Of a DNA stretch of 64,000 nucleotides, positions 21,299 to 32,547 are shown piece by piece. The stretch is from Liopterus haemorrhoidalis (Eukaryota > Arthropoda > Insecta > Coleoptera > Dytiscidae), in assembly GCA_963971575.1 (NCBI GenBank), contig OZ020611.1, positions 228,276,260 through 228,340,259 on the forward strand, read 5' to 3'. The notes below the pieces were generated by a model, which was given only the letters and a program-made list of their open reading frames with translations, did no database searches and had not been told where the DNA came from. Every line of letters begins with the position of its first letter. The stretch's first letter is position 1. The position numbers and the translations under genes were made by a program.

Positions 21299-22397
21299 TT
21301 GTTGCCAGGCAATAGTCATGTAAACATTAAACGTCTTATTGATAAAACGAGCTTTTTCGGATTTACCGATGAGGTAAAAACGTGGTTACAGTCATACCTA
21401 ACAAATCGCAATCATCAAGTGGTTTATAATGGTTATAAGTCATTTAAATTTTCTCCAGCTTCAGGTGTTCCCCAAGGATCGCACCTGGGACCGACGTTAT
21501 TTCTTATATTTGTAAATGATCTATCCTTTTCAATTAAATCAAACTATTTTTTTTATGCCGATGATTTGAAAATTTTCAACGAAATATCCTGCGTGGCTGA
21601 TTGCGAACAATTGCAAGGCGACTTAGATAGAATACAAGAATGGTGCTTGGAAAATGAATTGTTCTTAAATTTTAAGAAATGCCAATTTCTAACATTTTCA
21701 AGAGCTAAACACAAAATTTTACACATGTACAATATAGATAAGCACAACTTAACTAGAGTAGAGTATGTCAAAGACTTAGGAATATTTTTTGACGAAAAAC
21801 TGAATTTTAATTATCATATCCAATCCTGTGTAAATAAGAGTTTACGTAATCTGGGATACATTTTAAGGTGTACTAAGTATTTCTCTAATCCTCTTGCTCT
21901 AAAATCTTTATATTTTGCATATGTACAATCACATCTTGAATATTGTTCCAGTATATGGATCCTTTTTATCAAAATTGGTCTCTTAAAATTAAAAGAATAC
22001 AAAAAAGTTTTTAAAACATTTGTGTTACAAAACTGGCAATGCACATTTAATTTCAGAAAGTTACAACTCAAAACTTGTCTTTTTCAATATGTTAAGTTTG
22101 AAGCAGAGAAGAGACTTATCTGATGCAAAGCAAATTTACAAAATCGTAAATAATCATTTTGATAACGATCATTTTTCTAGTCTGATACACTTACATGTGC
22201 CGAATTATAATACTCGTACTAAATATGTGTTTCAACTGTCAACGGCCAAAAATAATCTAGCAGCTAATGCTCCGGTTAATAGAATGTGTTCTTTAGTAAA
22301 CGATATTGATACAGTTGATATCTTTAATGACACCCTCTCAACATACTGTAAAAAGATCAGATTATATCTTACGGATAATACTAATATTGGTGGTTGA
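21299..22397 (+). pseudogene. Non-LTR retrotransposon reverse transcriptase (CR1/L2-like), truncated
   Basis: This part of the enzyme copied LINE RNA at the genomic target. Seen in order: GFTDEVKTWLQSYLTNR, SGVPQGSHLGPTLFLIFVND, FFYADDLKIF (catalytic YADD, intact), WCLENELFLNFKKCQ, VEYVKDLGIFFDEKLNF, SLRNLGYILR and LEYCSSIWI, then a frameshift near 22020 and a C-terminal stretch to the stop at 22397. Endonuclease and the first half of the RT domain are missing (5' truncation). The apparent start MLPGNSH lies in the flanking inverted repeat and is not the element's own. The clade is judged from motif style and the TAAA tail. Confidence 0.8.
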
Positions 22398-22587
22398 CAT
22401 AATATGTTTATTTAATTCTTACTGAAATTTATTTAATTGTTACTAAAATATATGATTTACATGTTCCTCGATTAAATAGAAAAAGATAAGGAAAAAAAAA
22501 TAGTTAAGTGTTATTACCTTGCTTTTCAAAATTTTGCTTAAATAAGTTTCTATACATCATTATGTATGTTCATGCATTTGTTATGAT

Positions 22588-22589
<2 letters not shown>

Positions 22590-22620
<31 letters not shown>
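22590..22620. repeat. (TA)n microsatellite in LINE 3' UTR
   Basis: About 15 TA dinucleotides followed by a T run. Confidence 0.9.
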
Positions 22621-22622
<2 letters not shown>

Positions 22623-22756
22623 TTTACAATATGTTTAATTAGCTTAAATACTTTTTTGTACACATTATTTACAATTTCTGATGCAACCATATGTACTAAT
22701 TTGTTATGAGTGATGATCTTTTATTGGGAACTCGTTCTTGTTGATCATCCCAGAAG

Positions 22757-22951
<195 letters not shown>

Positions 22952-23060
22952 GAAAGACCCCCAGGCCTCTCATGGCCATTGATAAATGAGAGGCCTGGTA
23001 GCCTCTCGTGACTATTGCCTGGCAACAAGCTTTCGAAAACTTGTCAAATAATTTCCGATT

Positions 23061-23533
23061 TATCGAATTCTCACGTGATATTCGGCAAGATTATTTTTTG
23101 ACAGTTTTTTGAAGTATTTCTTACAATTAAAAGATATTAAATAAAAGAAACACTTTATTAACAAATAACAATTTAAATTAGTACAATTAAAAACAAGATT
23201 TTCGAAGTAGCTTCAAATATTTTTGAATTTATTTCTACGTCCGAGATGGAACTAAATCTTACGTTTTTACACATTTTACAATATAAAATAATATTATTTG
23301 ACGTTTGTCAAACAAAAAAACAAAAGCTACAAAAAAAATTATTGGATATTGTGATAGGATTGGTTTAAACACAAACACGTGATCAAAAATTGAGCATTTT
23401 AGTGGTTTAGAGATACGTAAAAAAATAATCAGTGAAGATGCTCAAAGATATTCTACTTTCCTTTTATACACTATACAAATGCCTCTCAAACAAGAAACAG
23501 CAAACAGTTTTCGAAATAACTACTTCTGTCCAT
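23061..23533. other. AT-rich noncoding DNA
   Basis: No gene or repeat structure recognised. Confidence 0.4.
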
Positions 23534-24078
23534 TACTCAGCGCTTAAATCTCTACGACCACATGTCAATAAAATTACGAAGGGTTTCTACAAAAAAATCT
23601 CTGTTGCCTTCATCAGGAATCGCTTCAGACTAGCGATTTACGGTGTATCTCCTTGCAATCCATGTCCTGGAGCACGGATCTCAATTTGTAATCCATGGGC
23701 GGCCAATCAGCAGAAAAATATAGTCCGGTACATAGCTTTCAAGCCACTGCTGCGCAGCCTTCGCATTATTTGCTAGCGCGTGATGATCAGCGAAGAGGAA
23801 ATTGTTCACTTCTTTAGCTATCGACTTCAACACAGTTTTCTGGTAGACTTTGATCGACATTTTTATTCCTTTCTTGTAAAATTTAGACTCATCAAACCAT
23901 AACTTAATAATAGCCCTCTGGACCATTGACGTTTTCACACAAGTGTCTTGTAAAATTGTAGCATACATCATGCCATTCTAGTGGTTGAAAGCCTTCTCAA
24001 TACAAAAAAACCTTTTCAAGAAACCCTTTGTAATCCTATCAATGAGTGACCGCAGAGACTTAAACGCTAAACGCTGTG
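23534..24078. mobile_element. Inverted duplication of Tc1-like element debris
   Basis: CATTACTCAGCGCTTAAATC...ACGAAGGGTTTCTACAAAAA at 23534-23600 is inverted, with about 70-80% similarity by eye, at 24007-24078 (rc: CATTACACAGCG...AAAGGGTTTCTTG). The central part carries a minus-strand transposase fragment, so two copies of the transposase 3' region face each other. Confidence 0.5.
23640..23985 (-). pseudogene. Tc1-like transposase fragment
   Basis: From 23971 the minus strand reads MMYATILQDTCVKTSMVQRA, then KLWFDESKFYKKGIKMS, FADHHALANNAKAAQQWLES and YVPDYIF...RPWITN. In Tc1-type DDE transposases the block reads Q-D-.AP.H.A....WL, then PDF I...WPP-SPDLNP. Here the second acidic position and asparagine region are altered (DHHALANN) and SPDLNP is ITN, so it should be inactive. 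N-terminal DNA-binding domains are absent. Confidence 0.6.
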
Positions 24079-25263
24079 TAATGGCCCGAAGTGATCATTT
24101 TGAGGCAAGACTAGGTATATGTACTATTGGAATATTTCAAAATTGATGGTAAGTGATTTCGTAAATGACAATATTTAGTAAGCGACAATGCGTGATAAAT
24201 ATTTTTTGACATAATCGCATCGAAATCAAAATTTTTTTGACAACCATTTTCATCTGTTAATACCCGTTTACACTGAGCAAGTACAGATGACATCCAAGTG
24301 ATCAGGATACTTGTTCCAAATTACTAGTCTTCTATAAACATCTACTTTCTTCAAATTTGAAAGCAATGAAGCTACAGGACAAGTTGCCGGGCAAGGCAAG
24401 TAAGTAGAGAACCATTATACTTTTTAGCGTACGTTCTTTCCTCCACCACGCAGAAATTTAACAAGCAAGCTACCTGCGCACCTACTTGGCTTGTTTGGGC
24501 ACATTATAGTGACTTGGCAAGCGTTCTTGCTTTACGTGAAAGACGTGAAATGATTTTTCGCTGTGTAGATACGACCTTATTCTGCCGAATCTTTTTTTCT
24601 ACTTACTGAATTTAAACCAGCCTTAAACATGTGTTCTGTAATTAATGAACAAACTTTGTAATTTCTCGAGACTTTGTTGACAAACAATCAAGATTATTAA
24701 TATTTGAGTGCACTAGGTTACTAGGTAGTAGTACGGGTAAATAAAAACATTTTGTATTATAATTTTTAGAGGTAAATACGATACTTTACAAAATATTGAG
24801 GCGTAATTTGTTTGTATCATTGAAATATTTCGAAAATTCCAACTAGCAATTAATGGATTCCCTTTCACAATAAACCTTACCAAGTACATATTTGAAAGTA
24901 ATTAAAATGTTTGCAAGAACCAAATTATTTATTCAGTGAAATAGTTATTAGTTACGTAGGTCAAAACTCGTCACTCATGTGTCTGTCTGTACTGCAAAAA
25001 TTGTGGCTTAAATGAAAGAGTTGTTGAGAAATTGGCAGGAATTTGAGGAGGTAACATGCAAAAAGTGATTTGTCTCAGTAATACAGTTTTGAGATAATTG
25101 TAAAAAACATTACAATCCTGTTTGCAACAAGTTGTAAACCTTATTTTTAATGTCCCAAACATTGGATTCAAATATGTCAATAAAATTTTAATGTGCAAAA
25201 TTACGAAAAATCGATTATTTAAATTTGGACAAATCACGTTTTGCATGAACTTGGTAGACATAT
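24079..25263. other. Noncoding DNA with one HINE fragment
   Basis: Only 24955-25020 is recognisable: ACGTAGGTCAAAACTCGTCACTCATGTGTCTGTCTG, the 5' end of a HINE with a two-unit GTCT core. CCCGTTTACACTGAGCAAG near 24262 resembles the Harbinger MITE end at 4865, but no partner TIR was found. Confidence 0.4.
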
Positions 25264-25293
25264 AGGGCCGGTTTCTGAAAGCTTAGTTAACTA

Positions 25294-26146
25294 TCAGGTC
25301 GTCAAGGATGAAATTTGTAGTTACTAATATTGCCAACTTTAACAGCTTATCATCTGATATTGGCTTAATATTTTACCGTTCTGTTTTTTTTGTTAGAAAG
25401 TTACACATTTTGCCTGTTTAAAGAAATCATTGTATGCTCTAAAAAATATCAAAAACTGTTTTAAAAATTAATTTTATTGAAAATGGAACGGTCGGAAATT
25501 CTCACTATTATGAAGTATGAGTTCTTACGTGGAACTACGGCATCGCAGACCGCGCGAAACATTTATAGTGTATTTGGCTCTAGTGTTACTACGCAGCAGA
25601 CAATATCAAATTGGTTCGCCAAATTTCGTACAAGTAACTTAAAAATGAAAAAAATAAAATAAAAAAACTGGTTCATCGATCACAGCAGAAATATACTGCA
25701 ACCAACTGGATGAATTGATGCAAAAAAAAAAAACAACCTAGATTGGTCAACAGATCGACTCCTATCTTATTGCATGCTAACGCTAGACCACACACTGCAC
25801 AAATGACTGTGGCAAAACTACAGGAATTGGAGTTGCAAATTCTTTATCATCCTACATACTCACCAGACCTAGCCCCCACTGACTACCACTTCTTCCGCAA
25901 TTTGGACAACTTTATAATAGGAAAACAGTTTAATTCCGACAATGCTGTAAAACTGGCCTTCCAGAAATTCGTTGACTCTAGTCCGCCAGGGTTTTATGCC
26001 ACTGACTTGAGCAACCTGCCGCTTAAATGACAAAAGTGTATAGACAATATGGGTGCATACTTTGATGAATAAAATAATTCCATATATTTGTAAGTTATCA
26101 ACCAACTTTGCCTTTTTTTCTACAAATTTCATCCTTGACGACCCAA
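25294..26146 (+). mobile_element. Internally deleted mariner, copy 1
   Basis: The TIR GGTCGTCAAGGATGAAATTT and its inverted copy are flanked by TA (25292-25293, 26147-26148). The 853-bp length is short for mariner. Copies at 53426-54557 and 59430-60085 share the same central deletion, so the deleted form itself was mobilised. Confidence 0.85.
25480..26071 (+). pseudogene. Deleted mariner transposase: HTH joined to end of DDE domain
   Basis: The N-terminal part reads MERSEILTIMKYEFLRGTTA and NWFAKFRTSNL (first HTH). After a short degenerate linker it resumes at NRSTPILLHANARPH and YSPDLAPTDYHFF, ending QKCIDNMGAYFDE. The second HTH, linker and first catalytic aspartate are deleted, and HDN is HAN in this copy, removing the second aspartate too. 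The third (TDYHFF) is present at DD34D spacing. A stop replaces W before QKC. Confidence 0.8.
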
Positions 26147-26247
26147 TATAACCAAATAGTTAGAAAACGGTTGCTATGGTTACTTATGGGATTGTTATAT
26201 TGTAACCGTATTTGACCATTTCCTTATAGATTACTAAGCTTACAGAT

Positions 26248-26645
26248 GTGTCAGATGAAACGTTTAATTAACTAAATGGGAATTTCGTTCTTTTAGGTTG
26301 TCACTAAAAGGGACCTTGCTTGGGTTATTTCATGTTTCACGTACGGTATGTGAAAATTGAACATTTAAAATTCATAAAAGTGAAACCATGGAAACGAATG
26401 ACATTTATTATAAATATTCATACATTTTTACATATTTCGAAGACAAAACAAATCTTTATTAATGATATTTTAATGACAAAAAATTAAATTGCAATGAAAA
26501 GGACATTTTATAATGATAATCAATTTAATCTAGAATTTGCAATGTATGATTTACAAAACTTAAACAGAATGACCAAAAGTTCGAATTAATAGATAAAAAT
26601 TACTACATTTCAAAATCTAGTTCCACCTAACTGTTTGGAATAGCC
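26248..26645. mobile_element. ~400-bp TA-type MITE, diverged copy
   Basis: It aligns by eye along its length with 19560-19966 (shared AACTAAATGGGAATTTCGTT, ACCATGGAAACGAATGACAT, and CAAAATCTAGTTCC near the right end). TIRs are degraded (...CTGTTTGGAATAGCC). Confidence 0.75.
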
Positions 26646-27504
26646 TATAAGTATTTTAATCGTTTATTATGGCTATTTAGATTGAGTCAGTTGAACTTAA
26701 GTATTTTAAAAAATTGTTCTATTTACTCATGTTTTATTTATGTCTTTTATAACGTAAAAGTATGCATTTGATAACTTTGGCATTAACAGTTGGTTATCAT
26801 GGCGACACTTTAAGCACTAGTGCTTAAAAATGCAATTTTAGACACTATAATGCGTGCGTATGGACGTTAACTCAACTCCTGCCTATGTCAAATAATTTGT
26901 GATATCGCCAAATATTGAATTTTGTATTTCTGAATTACCAATTAATGCAAAAAAAATTCAAACCACCTCTGTAAAAGTCAACAATGAACATTGAAAAATA
27001 TGAACAATGCCTATCTCTATTTGTATTTAATTTAACACCAAATATTTACATGTCCAAATTCCCAAATTATTCTCCAAACAAACCAACTTTCACCAGATGT
27101 GTCTGCACGTCGCATCTTTAGTTCCATGAATTTTAATGGGCATATTCGCGCCCACCACAAGATTATATTGTAATCCGGGCCTGCCAAGAGATTGTTGAAC
27201 TTCAATAACACTCACGCATGAACAATGGGGGGAATTAATAGTGGGGCAAAAATAAATGAATATTATTAACATTTGAATTAGATTTGTTCGGCTAATAGAA
27301 TTATAAATTAATTTACTGTGGAAGAAAGGAAGTAATTATGGTTTTCTTCACTTTAAATTATTAATAAAATGTTCACAATAGTGTAAATACTTTCATATAA
27401 CACTCTTCATATCCTTATTAAAATAAATGTAAATTTATTACTTAAATAGATCTGTAATATTCTCGAAGATATCGCTCGAAATTAAGCTCTACATATTAAT
27501 AATA

Positions 27505-27506
<2 letters not shown>
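26646..27506. other. Noncoding DNA
   Basis: No gene recognised. An 18-bp perfect palindrome TTAAGCACTAGTGCTTAA lies at 26810-26827; its role is unknown. Confidence 0.4.
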
Positions 27507-27572
<66 letters not shown>

Positions 27573-27881
27573 GTTAAGCTTGTAGTCCTGATAGTTGGTG
27601 TTTTAGGTGGCATGAAAGCCTCCTATCGAAGGGAAATCGAGTCCATTCCCGCCTGTAGATCTTCTGCCAACTCTTTGATCTGCAGGATTCAGAAAGCAGT
27701 GCTGCTCGGGTCACTCCGCATTGTGCGGGCACTGGATCTGGCGTAATTTCCGCGACTGCATATCACCAGGGTTTGGGATGCAATCGTGTGTATTTAGCTC
27801 CACTAGTCTCTAGTATGACGCGGCTCAAAATGTTGCTGAAGTTTGAGATTAGTGGACGCTTGTCAAGACCTGACAAACCCC

Positions 27882-27919
<38 letters not shown>

Positions 27920-27921
27920 TT
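27507..27921 (+). mobile_element. LINE 3' end between two (AAT)n tracts
   Basis: 27572-27882 encodes, in pieces, VVLIVGVLGGMK, RREIESIPAC and RIQKAVLLGSLRIVRALD. This is the C-terminal motif of many insect non-LTR elements (V-PIVIGALGG...LQK.ALLGS.RI.R). The 3' UTR ends GTCAAGACCTGACAAACCC followed by (AAT)n at 27883-27920. A longer (AAT)n at 27507-27570 precedes it, as if the truncated copy landed in the tail of an older copy. The last part recurs, inverted, at 54575-54650. Confidence 0.6.
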
Positions 27922-28433
27922 TATTGGTCCAGAAGATTATATGCATACATAATATTGGACAAGCCATTATTTTTCATATTTCAATACATTTGATTATTAT
28001 TATGGTCAAAACGGTTTAAGATTACTTCCAAATAAAAATAGAGTCTGTTCTTGTCGGTGGCTGTGATACCTGGTATCACTCAAAGGTATTCTATAAAGTT
28101 ACAGTACTTCGCAAACAAAATAATGCGGATTAAATGAAAAAAAAAATCTTTAAAACCAAACTAGTCAAACGAGATATATGAAGAAAAGTTGATTCGTTGA
28201 TTCAAATATTTTAATTTACACGCATTTCAGGATTTTGTAGATATTTAGTTAGTGAAAGAGGCAAATATAGATGTCGCGGCAATATTTTTGCCATGTTTTT
28301 CAGATGAAATACAACAATTTTTGCAAGTACTTAGAGCTTTTAGGACCTTCTTATTATTCAGGGTCTACGAAAATTATAAGGCCTACGAAATTTTTACGGC
28401 CTGCGAAAATAGGATTAACAAAAAAAAAGTTGA
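27922..28433. other. Noncoding DNA with a HINE end relic
   Basis: 28215-28262 (GCATTTCAGGATTTTGTAG then ATATTTAGTTAGTG) is an inverted HINE 3' end. Nothing else was identified. Confidence 0.4.
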
Positions 28434-29346
28434 GAAAAATAAAAAATTTATGTGAAGTGTGAATTTTCACACATTTCAGGGTTTCGCAGGTATTTAGTAA
28501 CTGAATGATGATTATTTGGGATGCCAAAACAAATTTTATGTCAAAATATTTTTTTATGAATTTTAATTAGAGTGCCTAATACCATTATTTAAGTTTCTAA
28601 ATATGTGTAGTATTTTTTTTATATAGCAAGGTTCATTAAGATTTTGAAAATTCCGCCTATAGCTTTCATTGGTTGCTTAAATCATAAGCCCGGCCCTCTG
28701 ATTTCGAATACATTCAAACATAGAATTAAATTATAATTTGAACACTTCCAATTGGTTATTAAATTTACGCTTTTAAAAATTAAATGCAACATTTTCCAAA
28801 ATATAACTATAATTTTGACAAAATAATTTAAACAAGATAAAAGAAAAAAAAAACAGAAAAATTAAAATTGACAGGAATCGAACTCTAGTTTCCAACTTGC
28901 GAAGCGACGACACAATGCACTACGTTACGAATTAAATATTTAACATATTTTAGTTAAAAACACAAAAAATGCGTTATTTTCCGAAAACATGATGTGATCA
29001 AAAATTCCTGTTGTACTATTCCGGTTCAGACATTACTTAGATTTTTTTAAATAAAATAAAATTTTGATCGTTAATCCACGTACTAAGGGCTTTCATTTGA
29101 TACCCTACTCATGATTTAAAAAAAATATTTCTTTTTCGATGAGCACATATTTGTTTATATTTTTAGGGGGATATGATTTTTAGATGTTTTAGTATTTTTT
29201 CTATGTGCGGGTCAAAGAGTTTTATAAGCATGCCAAATTTCATTTCTCTATGATTAGCCGTTTGGCTGCAATTTTTACCGAACAGACAGACAGACAGACG
29301 ACAAAATGACGGTATAAGGGGTTTTTGGTCATACCTACAAAACCCT
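28434..29346 (-). mobile_element. HINE/DINE-1-like element, copy D, complete
   Basis: Read on the minus strand: ATACCTACAAAACCCT inverted at 29331-29346 (5' motif), a short (GTCT)n at 29283-29300, conserved body, tRNA-like cassette (GAGTTCGATTCC as B box at 28874-28885; A-box-like TAGTGCATTGTG near 28910-28921), second body, sub-terminal motif 28478-28493 and hairpin GTGTGAATTTTCACAC at about 28457-28472. Unlike copy B it has no MITE inside, and its tRNA-like cassette has a different sequence. Confidence 0.75.
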
Positions 29347-30388
29347 AAAAATGGCGTTAAAATTCGATAGAATTCGCTAAAATAATATTTTTTGTAGTTG
29401 AACTACTTATATTTTATTATATAGGGAGGTATTTAATATGGCATAATTACTTGCAAATTTCAATTAATAAATACGTATTTAATTCCAAGAAAATTTGGCT
29501 TAAAAGTTGGAGAATTAAATTGATTGGAAATGAAATTTAAAAAAATATTTTAATTTACCGGGAATCGTATCGCGGGCGCATATCAGATCTCCCGAAGGGG
29601 TTGGCCACCCTTCATTAAAGCATAACTCAGAGCGACACAACGAACAGTCTATAACTTGTTAATTTAAAGAGGTCTGAATGCGGCTTTATGGTTATATGCT
29701 ACAGCCACACACAAGCAAACTAGCGAGTGCAACATTTTCTGTCACCATTTAACAAATAATGAAACAGTATATTTAGAGTTCTTTTATAAAAAGTAAGAGT
29801 AAAGAGGATATTACTTAGAAAAGAGTATAATACTCCAAAAAAGAGTACGTCTGATCAGCATCCAAAACAAAAGTAAAAACTTAAATCTGCTTAAAATAAA
29901 AACATCTTTTTTGTACCTACATCTACTTTTCGTGTTATTAATTCTGGTCACATTTTTGTCAATTCTAAAACCGCGAATTTGCGAATTTCGTTTCGCATAC
30001 AGATGTTATATTGCATCAGTAAGGTTTCCCCTGACCTCCATAGTTAAAAAGATTAACGAACCGGCTCAATTTAGTCCTACAAGCGTTAGTTATTGTTAAT
30101 TATATCACTTCCTTCTTTTATCAACTCCCACTATGGACAGTTTTTATGCTTTATTAACTCTTTACTCTACCCTTCATGTAAATAATGCATAATAATGGAA
30201 CACCATTAAAACTTGGAAAATCAATACCTATAAATAAATTAAGTAATAAAAATAGAGTTCATCCATTCAAACAGTCGGTGTATGTTCATGGTATGCCGAG
30301 TTTTCTCATTGTGCGTAAACAATTCAACAGGATTGCAACCTGGTGTGTTGTTATTGATTCTATACTGCGTGTAATTGAAAATGCAATA
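29347..30388. other. Noncoding DNA with repeat relics
   Basis: 29780-29862 (minus) matches 8487-8545 of the MITE around HINE copy B (GAGTATTATACTC). A tRNA-like GGGAATCGTATCGC patch at 29568-29585 has a poor B box. Open frames at 29911-30099 and 30185-30439 have no recognisable domain. Confidence 0.4.
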
Positions 30389-30687
30389 CGAGGGTTACCT
30401 TTTATGTTTTTACAAACGACGACTAGATGGCAATATTGAAATGTGTCATTACTATATTTGTAAAATTTGACATTTGTTATTGTGAAATCAGTGGCAGCTT
30501 ATAAATTGACCGAGTAGTTAGTTGACATTGAGCGTTAAAAAACAAGTTTGTGAAAAAATGGATATTACTAGTGAAGGTTTTCGTTGGATAATTTTTTACG
30601 ATTTTAGGCCTAACTCAACATCAATGTATAGATTCGCTTCGTTCAGCCTTTGGTAATGAAACACGATCAGAAAAGCCTGTTTACAAT

Positions 30688-31588
30688 AGGGGATACGCAT
30701 AAAATTTGTATTTCCTTAAAACTACATTATTTTGATATGTTAATGTTAGTTATGTCACCTAACAAAACAAAAATTACATTTTAATTAATATTATAGCCAA
30801 ATTTTTGAATTAAAATATTGTAAATTTGAAATAAGCCGACCACGGAGCGAAGGTTGCCGAGTAAAACGACTGAGTATGACGTTAAACGGTAGGGGTTTCA
30901 CATCACAGATACAGCTACAACATAATCTTTACACGTGTGTGTATTGTATTGTTCGAGAGTTTTGTATTTGTTTTTAAACAATTTTTCACGCATTTATTAT
31001 TAAAATGGCAGATAAAGATTTTGTTAGGGCTCAGAGTGATAATTTACCCAACATTGATGCATTTATGCTCATGGAATATATGAAAAATAATGAATGCTAC
31101 AGTGCTGAAGAAATACGTGGTGTCAAAGTAATTTTTATTTTATATTCTATAACTTTATGTAAACAAACGCTGCAACTCTGTAAAATGTAAATATTTATGT
31201 AATTTAGATGTCAGAATTTTACTACATTGTTTACATGAAGTTACAAAACGTTAGAGGCATAATTGAAATACTGCAATATCGGTAAACATGTATAAATTGT
31301 TTTTATAGAATTAAACTTTATTTTAATTAAAATCACTCTAACTTTACATAACCTATAAAAGTTATACAAACAAATAAGTTCACAACAGACTATGTACGCC
31401 GGTAAGCTAGTAGTGTCATGCGTCAGTTAGAAGGGGTATGACGTCACACGTCGTTTTCGCGCGCTACATACATTTATGATTTTTTTAAGCCTTCAAATTA
31501 CAAAAAAAAAAAATAAAAACTGTTTTTTATGTTTATATGGACCAAGAGGAATATAATAAAAAATAAAAAAAAATCATGCCTATCCCCT
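30688..31588. mobile_element. ISL2EU-like non-autonomous element, copy 1 (TSD AT)
   Basis: TIRs AGGGGATACGCAT and (inverted) AGGGGATAGGCAT are flanked by AT (30686-30687, 31589-31590). Excising it restores TACAATTGG, the exact mariner codons Tyr-Asn-Trp. A 2-bp AT duplication is, to my knowledge, characteristic of ISL2EU/IS4EU elements, which carry a YqaJ-type protein gene beside the transposase gene. The element keeps one exon of such a gene but no transposase. A near-identical copy is at 51723-52656. Confidence 0.65.
31005..31127 (+). CDS. First exon of a YqaJ/SWIM-type element protein
   Basis: ATG followed by 41 codons (MADKDFVRAQSDNLP...EIRGVK) ending at AAA|GTAATT, a good 5' splice site at 31127/31128. 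From memory, this N-terminus resembles insect proteins (MAD-DFV-A-S-NLP-VD-FM...S-EIRGVK) that continue into a SWIM-like cysteine/histidine segment and a YqaJ recombinase-type nuclease. No later exon was seen within the element; reading through the donor gives a 20-residue intron tail. The exon at 52041 has the same length with one changed residue (D3 to Y). Function here is unlikely unless spliced to outside sequence. Confidence 0.5.
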
Positions 31589-32547
31589 ATTGGTTTGCAG
31601 AATTTCGTTGTGGTCATGCGTCCGTCAGTGATGAATCTCGTGAAGGTCGAACAAAATCGGTTGTAATTCAAAAAAACATCGATGCTGTGCGCAAAATGAT
31701 TGAAGAAGATCGGCATGTGACTTACCATGAGATAGAGGCTTCCTTTGGCATATCGCCGACTGCAATACATTCAGTTTTGCATGAACATTTAGCTGTGAAA
31801 AAGATCTGTTCCCGATGGATTCCGTATAATTTGACCAAAGCTCAAAAAATAGCTGGTGTTGATTGGTGTAAGAGAATGCTAAAAAAATTTAACTTAGGCA
31901 CTGCAAAATCCGTATACAACATCGTTACAGGTGACGAAACTTGGATTTATATATATGAACCGGAAATTAAGCAACAATCCAATGTTTGGGTTTTCTAAGA
32001 TGAACCGAAACCCACAAAAGTTGTTCGTTCATGAAGCATTTCCAAGAAAATGATCGCTTGTTTCTTCGGTAGTACTGGATATGTCGCAACCATTCCTTTA
32101 GAGGATCAGAGAACAGTTAATGCTGAATGGTATACAACAATTTGTTTTCCAGAAGTCATCGACAAAATCAGGAAAAACAACCAAAAACGTCGCATCATTT
32201 GTCATCATCACATTGCAAGCTCCCACACAGCACGTCAAACAATTGATTATTTGAAGGAGAAAAATATCGATTTATCCCCGAACGACTTTTTTTTGTTCCC
32301 CAATGTCACACAAAAAATGCGTGTACAGCGATTTTCATCACCTCAAGAAGCCGTTGAAGCCTTCGAAAACCATGATTTTAGATACCAACTTCAGAGTGGA
32401 AAAAAGGTTTCGAGATTTCTAAATTGGTTTGAACGCATGCAAAAGTGTATAAATCTTAGAGGCGAATATTTTGAAAAGCAATAAAATATTTTTCAAAAAA
32501 CATAAATTTTTTTTTTAGTTTTTTTAAAAACTTAAAGGTAGCCCTCG

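Larger units (their letters stand above)
25264..26246. mobile_element. GGCCGG palindromic MITE, copy 2, split by a mariner derivative
   Basis: The left half GGGCCGGTTTCTGAAAGCTT...GTTAAC and the right half starting TAACCAAATAGTTAG are continuous in the copy at 15675-15810. Removing the inserted element and one TA restores GTTAACTATAACCAAAT exactly. The far right end is degraded. Confidence 0.78.
30559..32484 (+). pseudogene. Mariner transposase, split and decayed
   Basis: The start MDITSEGFRWIIFYDFRP (30559) is soon frameshifted. After the insertion come WFAEFRCGHASVSDESREGR, the second HTH (RHVTYHEIEASFGISPTA), GDETWIYIYEPE (first D intact), a stop at 31998, and from 32050 MIACFFGSTGYVATIP. 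The second aspartate is gone (CHHHIASSHTA instead of HHDNASSHTA), and about ten residues between KEKNID and LSPNDFF are deleted, spoiling DD34D spacing. It ends WFERMQKCINLRGEYFEKQ. Clearly dead, but long stretches remain open. Confidence 0.88.
30389..32547 (+). mobile_element. Mariner element split by an ISL2EU-like insertion
   Basis: The 5' TIR CGAGGGTTACCTTTTATG at 30389 (after TA 30387-30388) and 3' TIR ...CTTAAAGGTAGCCCTCG to 32547 match the mariner at 13927-15147. The right TA has become TT. Removing 30688-31588 plus one AT leaves about 1.26 kb. Confidence 0.88.

Noticed and set aside
21553..22071. Minus-strand open frames opposite the reverse transcriptase
   Set aside because: Antisense shadows of the LINE coding strand.
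29560..29640. tRNA gene or SINE head on the minus strand
   Set aside because: The B-box-like GATACGATTCC is imperfect and no convincing A box or cloverleaf could be drawn.
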